64,000 nt of DNA from positions 1,818,001-1,882,000 of the forward strand of contig JAYKKM010000054.1 in assembly GCA_035772405.1 (NCBI GenBank). Direction: 5' to 3'. The first letter of the stretch is position 1. Each line of letters opens with the position of its first letter. Shown here piece by piece: positions 35,901 through 47,900 of this stretch. The notes under the pieces were generated by a model. The model saw only the letters and a program-made list of their open reading frames with translations. It did not search any database and was not told the DNA's origin. Position numbers and translations under genes: made by a program. This DNA comes from Chrysogorgia sp. JL179-B06. Taxonomy: Eukaryota; Cnidaria; Anthozoa; Scleralcyonacea; Chrysogorgiidae.

Positions 35901-38900
35901 AATTTGTGTATTAGTTTTTTTATTGTATTTTTACTTATATATTGTATTTTACTTATATTATGTAATTTTTTGTTCGGTTGGTCTTCACATGGGACTCCTG
36001 TCCTGTTGATCATTCCTTCAAGCATGTTCAAGTATTGCACTCTTTATTTACTGTATATTTGCATTCTTGTATGGTTGTAAAGTTAATAAAAAAAATAAAA
36101 ATAAAATAAAAAATTTGAAAGACCCATACACAGGCGCGTAGGAACTGTAGCGGCTTTGGCCGCTACACTTTTTGCACGACCTTACTATTCTCCGCCTTTA
36201 TTTACCAAATTTATAACTTATTTTTAAACTTCTGGGTTTTTTGACTTTGGGCGTTTGCACAAGCGCCATTTGTTGAACGGTTTTAAGATAGCCCGTTCCT
36301 CACAGATGTTTTAGTTTGGCTGTTTGGTCTGGGTTATTGAATCTGATGATTACTGATGATTACTGATGGTTATTATCAAACATGCATTACTATGCATTTG
36401 TTATTTTCTTTCCATCTTGACCTCGCATATATAGGTAAAAAAGAAAGGGGCTGAACGTAGACAGCAGCAAGATCAGTTACAAGATGATTTGGCTGCAATA
36501 GAGGCGGTATGTGGTGATAAATAAATACCTATAAGGATTTTCCGTGCTTATATACATTGTGATCCAAACACGCGGGAGTGTTTTGAGACTTGCGAAAAGG
36601 GTAAAAGTGTTTGGATCATAGTATTTAAACACGGAAAACCATTAGATATATCTTTTATAAAATAATAAGAATCAACAAGTATTAAACCGTAGTAGATTTT
36701 AACCAAGAGGCGAGGTTCAAGGTGTTGCGCGCGGATAATTTTTCACAGGGAATGGCGGGCCCAGTGAACTCTATATATGGAACGCTAACTCCCAGTCATA
36801 AGTCGGGTAAAAAGTGAGGCAAGGTTTCAGGCCCCCACGCGGTTTGCAGGTACATATTTTGAATTTTTTGTTTTTGTATGTTAATTGTTAGATTATCCGC
36901 TCTTTTTAAGAAAACTACGTTCGCTTGCCGGATACGCTGTACGCATATTGTAAACACATAATTTAACTTTGTTTTAATATATAGTGTAGCTTTGGGAGTT
37001 GATTATTTCTCAAAAAAATGTTCGTCGAAGACAGCCGAAAGTTCGTGTTTTTGTTTACAAGACCATCTTCAAAACAAAAACACAAACTTTCGCCTATGTT
37101 TGGCAAACGTTTTCTTCAGAAATAAACCACCCCCAAAGCTATAGAATATATTAAAGGAAAGATAAATGATCTATTAACAATATACGTACAGCTTTATCCC
37201 TGTAGCTAACTTAGTTTTCTTTAAAAGCGGATAACCGAACATGCCCAAAAATATAATTTTCGTCACGGATACCGCGTGCGTATTACGAAGTCAGCTACTG
37301 AGCGATTCACCTGTTCAATCATGGATAGTGAAATAAATTTATTTTACTAGCTATCCATGGTTCAAGTAAGTTATTTACCAAAAATATTAGGGGCCTGGAA
37401 CTTTTTGCCTCACTTTTTGCTTTACGAGTTATCATTCCAGTTATCTATATTGAGTTCACTGGGCGGGCCCCACTCGAAGTAAACAATGGCGGATGCTATA
37501 GCACTGTATTCTAAGCTGTGCATGCAGGGTTATTTAAATAGTCAGGGAAGAGATCAAGTTACTTTTACAAGATCCCTTCGGTGAAAACTCGTCGAAGTAG
37601 CTCATGTATAAGAGCTATAAGTCGCGCTGGAAATTGCCTAGCTATCTCCCCATACAGGTTTGTGCAGCAAGCACTTTATATCAGACTACAAAAGCAACAA
37701 TCCTCTATCCGCGAACTACAGTATCTGTGACGGCTATTTTCGTTTAAAAAGCCGAAAATAAGTGTTGCCAGAAACACTAGAACCAGCAGAAGATATACGA
37801 GCGCAAACGAAAGATGCTCATGTACTCTGCACCTTTGACAACCAACCGCCAAGATCAGTTATTCTCGATTCGTCCAATTGGTCGAGTCATCACGACCCGT
37901 ACAATTGGTGGTGCATGGGTAGATTGCGTGTGGTGTCAGGTACGAATTAGCACCAAACATCCATCGAGTCGTTCGATTCGTCCAATTGGACGATACAATT
38001 TTGTTGCAGGACGCGTAGCGTCCGAGGGCTTTATATAGCATACATCCCGACGTTTGGGGATTTATCTGACTTATTTCATGATTGAGGAGGTTTTCCAAAG
38101 ATTTTCCTAGTTTTTTCTTCATTTCTTATCTAATTAGTATTCATAGGGCTTTATGCTATACAGGGGTGGATTTAGGGGAGGGGTGCACAGGGGTGCGCAC
38201 CCCTGTTGGCCTTGGTAAAAAAAAAACACTGCTGGATCCACCCCTGATGCTATATACTGAACTTTTAATTCTCAATGCTCGACATCGTCTCCAACCGTCT
38301 ATATTTTCGGTCTCGGTTTCTGGCGAGGTAGTCACACCATCAAACTGTGTTCGGAATATTGGCATGCTGTTCGATTGTAGTATGTCCATGAAGCAGCATG
38401 TCACAGATGTATGCAAGTCAGGTTTCTATCATCTACGAAATATTGGCAGAATAAGAAAGTATCTATCAAAGTCAGCTTCTGAAACCCTGGTTCATGCATT
38501 CATAACATCACGACTTGATTATTGTAACTCTTCATACTATGGTCTACCAAAGTGGCTGATCCATAAACTCCAAAGTGTGCAAAATGCTGCGGCTAGATTA
38601 GTTAGTTTATCCAAACGATACGATCATATTTCACCTATTTTAAGCGAATTGCATTGGTTGCCTGTTGATCAACGAATAAACTTTAAAATTAGCCTTTTAA
38701 CCTTTAAGTGTATGCATGATATGGCGCCAATGTACTTACAAGAATTAATTAAACCATATGTACCAAAGAGGGCATTAAGGTCATCTTCCAAGAATATGCT
38801 TACTATAAATAAGTATAATTTACGAAATTATGGTTTTAGAGCCTTTTCCATCTCAGCTCCAACCTTGTGGAACTCGTTACCGGACAATATTAGAAACTGC

Positions 38901-41900
38901 CACAATCTGGATACTTTTAAAAAGCTACTTAAAACTTATCTTTTTAATATTGCTTTTAATTAATTATTTTAAATTAGTTAACTATCTCAAATACATTGTA
39001 ATATACTTTCTTAAATTAGTTTAGTGAGTATTGCACTTGCCATACTCTATATGTTGTAAAGCGCAAATGGACTTTAGGGAATCTGCGCTATATAAAAAAA
39101 AAATTTGTATTGTATTTGTATTGTAAAGCCCGCGGTACATCAAAGAAAACCAACTCAATCATGAAATAATTAACTAGAGGACTGGAAGCTAATCCGATGC
39201 TCTATATAAGACTGGGGAGTACGAGAATAAAAACATTAAACATTGTGTCAGGTGTGTAAAAGAACTTAGGGAAAGTTGCTGCCGAAGTTTTCATGTTGAA
39301 ACGATGAGCGGTAAGAAGAGTGTTGGTGGAACATCTCAGAGGGGAGAAATGAACTTTGATTCGAGAGATTTACCACAAACCTGGAGGTGTTGGAAGGACG
39401 AAATTGTGTTATATGTGAAAACATTTTCTCTATATTATGGAAAGTCAAGATCGAGAGATTTATAACACAATGACGTTTGAGAGAGGCGAAGAGGAAAGGA
39501 GGGTAGAGAAAATCTTAACTAAGAGTTTCGAAGACTATCAGTAATCCAGAAGTGTGAAGTTGATCGTCCAGGTTGTTGTGGTCTTGAAAAAGACTATTGT
39601 TGGTGACTGACGTTTCGACGGTTTCAGCGGCAGTCATCTTCAGAGTCAAGTAAAGCGTGTTTGTCAGGTTTGCCAATATATACGTCACTTGTTCATTACG
39701 TCATCGTTTGCCGAGACGTTTTGCGGAAATCTTTTCAACGTCATGGATATCGATATATTTAAATTAAAAAAAATAAAATAAAATCAAGTCTTCTGGGATA
39801 ACGACGTTAAATCGTATAGGTTCTCGGAGCTTTAGTAAATGGACATTCCAGTCTGGGTCTCCGTTCACCCCAAGAATGACAATAGTCAAACGTTTAAACA
39901 TGAGCCTCTGGCTCAGATGAAAGGGGTAACCTACAGCCACTATACTGAGAGAAATTGAACGACCAGATCCGGCTTGTGTTGTTAGTATCCAATGACCAAC
40001 TGGAAAAATCAGGTTAACAATTATAACGAGCTCAGAAATCACTCAGGATGTCATCGTTGTCAAAAACATTGAAGTTACAGTGTCTCCTTCAATTAAGACG
40101 CAGTTATATATTTATTAGCTTTATTTATTTTCATAATTCGTTACAGCATAATTACCAATCTTCATTCGCCATTTACTGGTCCACGTGCGTCGAACGCAAT
40201 TACATAATCTTTGATTACTCCTAGTATAGGTTTTAAATTGACAACTTATCCACAACAGTGAGATTCTCGATATCGGGGTAAATAAATGCAGTTAGCCTGG
40301 TTGACTCGGCTAAGCGAGCCGCCAGTCCGGGTAGCAGGGCTCGTGTATAATCTCGGTATAAAAATCAGCTCGAGAAAGCGGGATAGCCGGGCTGGTTCGC
40401 TAAATATAAACACCACCTTGGCCTTAACAGTGTACACCTGTAAAATCATGATGTTAATTTTTCAAGCTACTCTGAGGCCGATTCTGAAACCCTTTTGGAA
40501 TACTTACTTCCTATTGGGCACGCCTCATATTTAACATTCAGCGGATCCTAACCCAATCTAGACTGGGTCAACTCCAACAGGTCAACCACCAGTTAACAAG
40601 ACGTGATCAGCTACATGTATCTTGTGACAGTTTCAGTGCCTTTATTAATTAAAGATGATGTCTCACACCTTGTATTCTATACGTTATCTTGAAACGTTCA
40701 TTTGCATTACGTTAGTTGGCATCACGTAGGAAAGGTTCCGGCATGATGCCATGATGAAGGTTGAAACAATTCACGTTTCCGCAAAATTTTATGCGATTTC
40801 CGACTGCAAAACGTCATTTAATTCCATGCGGGAAAACTGTATTTTTCTTAAACCTAAGGGGCTATGTCACGATCTGTCTGAAGGTTACTCAGCTAAGCGC
40901 ACTTTTTGATTTTTGATTCGGAATCCAAAATTAAAGCGAAGCGAAGCGAAAGCTAAACGATTTATTCGATTAGTATTTGTTATTTTCATGTTGGTGGGCT
41001 ATTTTTAGACGAGTTATAAGTAAAGCGTAATGACAATTCAATGTCTAATCGTGGTGGGAAACGAGAAGGAGCTGGAAGGACACGATTGCCGTATACTATC
41101 TTGAACAAGAGGCTGAAATTAGTGCTGGTTAATTAACCAGGCAAATCGTGACATAGCCCCTTTAAGTTCAAAGACATTATCTTCATGTCTTACCACTATA
41201 GTGAAACGTTAAATGAATATATTTAATACAGGTCATTAGCAGTATAAAGACTTGTTGTTAGTAGTATAGAGAGTAGGGGTGCGAGCCCAATCGATGTTGA
41301 ACGTAAATATAATTACCGAAACGTCACCGAATTTGTGTCAAACCACGGTTCGACAAAAGTCGCTGTCATTTCGGTAATTCTATATTTACGGAGAACATCG
41401 AATAAGCTCGCACCCCTACTCTCTATACTACTATGGTGATCGTTAATCAAGCTAAACACCCCTCACGTTTTCTACTCAATTGATGTCAAACACACGCGAG
41501 ACTAACGGAACAACACTAAATTTATACCAAATCACGATTTTCGCTAAATTTAGTGTTATTTCAGTCATATTTTAAAAATAGAATGTGTCGCTTCGTCATT
41601 TTCGCATATTTAAAAAATAGAATGTGTCGCTTCATCGTTTTCGCATATTTAAAAAATAGTCGTTTCAACATTTTCACAAATTTGTCGAATCGCATTTAAA
41701 AAATAGTCGTTTCAACATTTTCACAAATTTGTTAAATCACATTTAAAAAATAGTCGTTTCAACATTTTCACAAATTTGTCAAATCACATTTAAAAAAATA
41801 GTCGTTTAAACATTTTTACAAATTTGTGTATCGTAAAAGTGTCTCACGCGTGATAAAATTGCCACCTGTTATGCAAATTAGGTTATTGCCACCTGTTAAT

Positions 41901-44900
41901 AATTGATTAGTCCGTTTGTTCACTATTTTCAGCGTTTGTCGCCTCGCCTTTTACTTCAATGTTTTTGTGACCATACGCATAGGAGTCAATGCCATTTTCT
42001 AAAAGGTATCGTTTATCATCAAAACAGGATAGCGACACTTTATTAATTTCGTAACTACCTAGCTGATGTTTGACACTTCTAATGGTCTTCATTGTGTGTC
42101 GCAACTGTTTCTGCTCGAGTAACACGCTTTTGTAATCTTCATGTCTGATTACCTTTTTAATTATATTTTTTCTAATACCTTTAGCGGTTTTCCCGCCACC
42201 TCCACCCTCTTTCAAATAGCTATACATTTTACTGCGCAACCCGACGAACTCAATAATTGGTGTTCCAGCGCACTCGTCCTTCATCTTGCCAATGACTTTC
42301 TTGTTCTCTTTGAAAGCGAATGGGTTGTCTGCAGGGTAATCACTATTGTCAAACTTTTCGCGCTCCTCCATGAAGTCAGAGTAGACGTCGTCAGTTTTGA
42401 TTGTGTACAACAGACTGTCAGTGTCGGTGAAGTGTAGTCTGCAGGTGTCGCTAGAGTACTTTTTCATGATATAGTTGTAGTGGAAGTCATACATCAACGT
42501 TTTGCTCAAGTCTAGTATGCACATACCCACGTATGCAGGTCTATTTAATGTCAGCGTCTCTTTGACTTTGTGGACAGCGACTAAATTCTCGCTAAATATC
42601 TTGCAAGACACAAACGTAGGCTTTGAGACAAGCTTTTCTAACTTTTTCTCGGTGGTCACTAATCTTACATCCACACGCTTCCTCAAATTCTCCATTGTTT
42701 TTCCGAACACACTGTTGTTCATCAACTTGAAGAAATCCTTCTCGAAAGCGTTCTTAGCCGCAGTTCTCTTGACTGTGTTAAAGTCGATGTACTTGCCCAA
42801 CCACTTGGACTGGTCAAACTGTAGGACCCTATGAATCTTTTTGATTTTCAATCCAAGATCCATATACAACTGCAGATTTCTATAGTGACACACATACTTT
42901 TTTTTGTCCATCAAATTAGTCACCAGCTTCTTCACACCACCAACACTCACATTAAACTTATTTTTGATTTTCGTGCAGTACTCCGACAACATGTCAACGG
43001 TTATCTCCATCTTTTCAGGAGCCAGCGGGTAATCATTGTGTAGGTCGTGCAAATGGGCTGGGTACTCCAAGTCGACCTCGAGCAGTAAACCTTTTTTACT
43101 ATTGTTGTGATACTCACGCAGATTAACTTTTTTTATTTCTTTCTCAGTCAACCACTTGAAGCCACCTGTAGGTAGACTTCGACTCATCGCCCATCCGTAC
43201 AAATTGTTGGCGTCAAGGTACATCAAATACTTCGACTCTTGCGCTTTATCGTACCCCTTCATATATTTATTGTTCGCCACACCATGTCTGTTGCATATGT
43301 AGCTCACACCACCACGCATACCTAGTTCTACGAACTGGAACATGTCAATGTCGGACAATAATTCGAGTTCTACTCCAGTCATCTTTAACATAGCATCCCA
43401 AGCCAATCCGGGCGATGTGAAATAATGGCAAGGGTCTAATTTATACTCGCGATGGCATGTCTTTCTAAAGTTCTCAAAAACGTCGGCGAGCAAGAGCACG
43501 TCGCTTTTCAAATACAGGTCGTGATACCCACCCATGTTTTCAACGTCGAAGTAGTCCCACACATCGCAAGCATGCTCATGCATTTCTTCCGTAATGTGCT
43601 CATCATTCAGAACGCTGTAGAAATCTTTTTTGGAGGGTAGCTCGCGCTCGTCGAATTTTTCAAAGGAGTCCATATAATCGTAGGGATAGACCCCCTTTCT
43701 TGTCATAAGTGCCAACCCCTCGTCGCGAAACACTTCTGACGTGTACTTGAAAGCGTCCCTTGGTAGGTTCCTCACCAAGTTGTCTAGACCACTACTCATG
43801 AACTGAAAGCTGTCCAAAAATACTAAGTTTTTTCCAAGCATGAACGCCATGTACTTCTCCATGTTGTTCGGTATCACATTTATGTCTTGACCAAACTTAC
43901 CAATCTCCTGCATGATGAAATGGCTATCGTAACCGCGCAAGTTATGAAAGATCACAGGAATTTTGTCAGTCAACTTAAAGTTCACATTACAATCACGATG
44001 TGCGGACCCTCTGTACTTACCTGACACGTGACAGTGGTCTCTCACTCTAACGTCAACGCTAGTGTACTCAACACTGCAAATATGGCAACTTTTAGCCTCG
44101 TCAAAGTCTTGTCTATCGTCATCAGTCAGTATCATTTCTTTGTTAAAGTGACTCTCAGATGTCTTTTTACAATATTCAACAATTTCTAACATCTCCCCAA
44201 TGAACTTGTTAACTGCGTTTTCACCGCGATACACTTTCACTGGCTTACTGTACTCGTTGTCGTAGCAACAAACTAATTTGTACCCATAACCGCAGTCAAC
44301 GTGTCTCTGGTAAGCATTTGTGTAGCTACTCTCGCTTGACAGCTTTGTTGTGTGCACCTTCTGTGTGATAGCCTCAAAGTCTGCATACACCACAAATGGT
44401 ACATTTAATTGTCTGCTAAAATTCTCATATTTCACTCTCGCGCCTTTTTGTGGCATTTTAATAGCTTGCTTCCCATTAATGACCAAACACACTTCAATAT
44501 GACTTTCAAGCACGTCCGCACGGGTGAAACACTGCAAACAATACCTACAAAAGTGCTTTCTCGCCTTATACTTTGTCTGACGGTACATGAATTTGTTAAA
44601 ATCGCGAATGTACACATAATGCTTGTTGCCCACGTCATTAGTTATCAACAGTAGGTCCATATGGTCAGGATACGCTTCCTTAGAAACGTACACAGGGAAT
44701 GGCTGCTTATTTTCGTACCCAAAAACATTAATGCTAATATCGTTCGCCTTTTCGATCTTGTTGTAGTCTCTGACTGATACTGGGAAGTCAATTCCGTCGT
44801 AATTCAGCTCACCGACATGCCTAGCGTACTTTGACGTTCTGTCAGAGTGTTTTCCAACAGGAAACTTATGCGCTAGGTGGCACCATCTAAAGCACTCGTT

Positions 44901-47900
44901 GTCATCATCGTTATTTACGTTTATCAAGCCCTTCATACTATTACGCAGCTCCTTTGGCAACACAATGTAGCTACTCCCATGCAAAGGTCTGTAAATAGCG
45001 ACATTAACGTAGTGTGCATCTATTTTGTCGATAGTCCATCCAGACCCCTCAGATAACCACCCAGCTATCCGCGTCAAAATCTGTTCCGACCCACGATTGG
45101 CGACACCCTCGATGTCATGCTCGTTAATGACGACGAACGTTTCGCTGTTAAAGTAGGCAGTTTTGTACGTGGTCTTATCGAGTCCTAAAACTTTCTCAAA
45201 AGTGACCTTGACTGTCTCCACCACTTTCATTCCGTTGGTCTCACCTAGTTCACGTCTCAAAAGGTTAGTGACAGCGCTTCTACTACCATTTACCTGATTG
45301 ATGTCTCTGTCGTCAATTACCTCGACTCCATAAGACCTTGTGAACCCTCTCAGTGCTCGATCCAACAGATGTGTTGACGGTGTGAGGTCTTGGGCTACAG
45401 GTTGTGTTTCTTGGTCTCCAAAAAAGCCGTGAACGTTGGTCGCTTCATCTGTTAGTGAATTGACAACGGCTGCACTCGTCTTATGCGCCCGTCTTTTTGT
45501 CAGTGGGTTTTTCACAGTCCGACTCATTGGCTTCTATATACTACACTTGTTTTTTTCCTAAACCACTCGTCGTAATAATTGTCGCCACTTTCGCACCATC
45601 CTAGTTTTGGGTACACCACCCCAAACAAATTATCGTCGAACAAGTCTTTCACCTTCCCGTCTTTGAGGTCTGACACCTTCTTGAGTGTCTCGACTCGTCT
45701 TCTATGGCACAACCTAATAATGTAGTATCCATATCTGCTGACATTTCTACCCTTTATCAAATTGCACGAGTGCAACACATTGACAACTTTCAAGAAGTCC
45801 TCTTTTATCAACTCAAGGTGCTCACCCTTCACAACGTTCCGCAGTCTCCTCCCCATCCACCAAGACCGTTTGTGAACGCTTTTTAGTCGCGTGAGTCTCA
45901 TGTCGCTGTAACTCTGAGTGTAACCCCATTCGATGTCACCACACTTTGGGCACGCGTACCCACCGCAGTCAGTCACATGTTTCACAACGTCACAATCCAA
46001 GCAGTAGTAAATTCTGAAGGTGTCTCCACACTCAATTTGCGTCTCGCTTGCGATCTCGTCAATTGTCAAGCCATAACTCATCTGCCTCATAAGTTTGTCC
46101 ATCGCTTATACTACTCCAACATTTTTTTATTGAGTTAGCACCCACACTACTATTCCACTACCCAAACCTAGCGCGCTAACAAACAACAATTGGTATTCCT
46201 TCATTTCCGCACTCGGTTGGTAGTAATCCGCAATCTTCGGGGGGTCAGTGAACACTCGTCCGCTGTACCGTATGGTCATTACGCTTCTAAGTTCTTCCAA
46301 CGCGTGGTTTGTGTCATTGATGTCAGCATTAGCATCAGAGAGCCGTTGTCGTAAACGCTGGATCTTATCTTTTTTAGCGATTTCATTTTCGTACCACACT
46401 TCTTTCGCACTGGCTAGCTGTTCCAACGCATGGTTGTGTCTTTTCATCTCAGCTTCATAACCTGAATGATTAAATTTCGAAAACATAAAGCCAGCGCCTG
46501 CAAAAGCCACTGCATTAAAAATCCCTCCAGCCACAACACTCGCCATTAACTTACATTGATTTGAATGGATCTGTCGGTATCCACTTTTTCGATTGCATCC
46601 ATTTTACTAACAGCGTTCCTGCACCAACAGCTGCAGCAAGTTTCACTGTGCCTCTCACCGTCTCTGGTGTTCCCAATGGTTCTCCCAAAGCCCTCTTAGA
46701 AATCATACTCACTGCCACAGCACCAGTCGTGACAAGTAGCGCGTCGTACAATTCGTTCATAAGTTCTTTTCGATCGATCGCGGACATATATACATTGTCG
46801 TGTGTTTTGTTCAAGAATCAAGTGTGTCTAACGCTGGACGACAAGTTTTGTGGTTCTCTGACACAGGCGCTGGTGTAGCACTCACTTTTTCACTGCTAAT
46901 TGTGTACCATAGTGAAGCACCAGCGATGATTACACCAAGTGTTCCGACAACATATCCATAGCTCCACTCGCTACCCTGTTCTTCGTTGACTATCATCTCA
47001 CGCATTTTCTTTTCTTTCGCAGCTTTCGATATCTCAGCCAACTTTTTACCAGCAGCGACGCGCTTTGGGTCCTTCACCTTAACACTCTTCACATCAGCCG
47101 TAATCTTCGCTTCAACAGCCGTCTGTGGGTCTTCAACCATCTAATACACTATCACGTGTTATCTTACTCACAGTTGACCTCACAGGTGTCTCACAGATGA
47201 CCTCACAGGTATCTCACAGCTCCAGACCAAACGCACTAAAAAATTAGGATTTTCTCTGAGAGTATAACATAATGACTCAAGCCCGAGAAATCAGCGAAGA
47301 AGATATTGCCAACATGTTGAGAACAGCCTTTATCAGTGTGCCTACCCTACAAGACGCCTCTGGACCTATCGTCTTAAACGAGTACTTCTCAACATACACA
47401 ATGTTCGACCCCGACCCTGAAGGACCACCAAAACGGCTTGGCTCTCAGATCCGCCATACGAGGTATCTTCTCGACGCTTGGATCGATCTTCGAGAAGACA
47501 GAGCCAACGAGCTTGCTGGTGTGTTAGCTGACATAATCCCTGTGTGGTGTTACTCACCATTCAAATACCTTATGTTAGCAAGTGACGTCTACTTGAACAA
47601 CCCTAATGGGTCCACAGCTACATTACTCGGTAACTTCCTCCAAGTGTTCTTAGCGACCCTTCTATGGAAACCATGCCCAACCAAAGCCAAAGCGTGGCTA
47701 GAGCTCGCTGCGAACCGCGACGTTCACGTTTGCAAGGTGGGGTGTAATGAGATACTGGGTGCGGATGATATCAGGGACCACGTACTCTCGCCAGCCCACA
47801 GACACTTTGCGAGAGATGAAAGCGTGTACGCCTGTCACCCATGCGGTGTGGTCACCAACGACCCACTGCATCGCTTGAGACATGAGAGCTCGAGGTCTCA

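Noticed and set aside
42141..44654. Plus-strand frames opposite polB
   Set aside because: Shadows of the polB frame with no domain similarity.
46788..46814. N-terminal extension of the 78-residue membrane protein
   Set aside because: The upstream codon is TTG, not ATG; the first ATG is at 46787.
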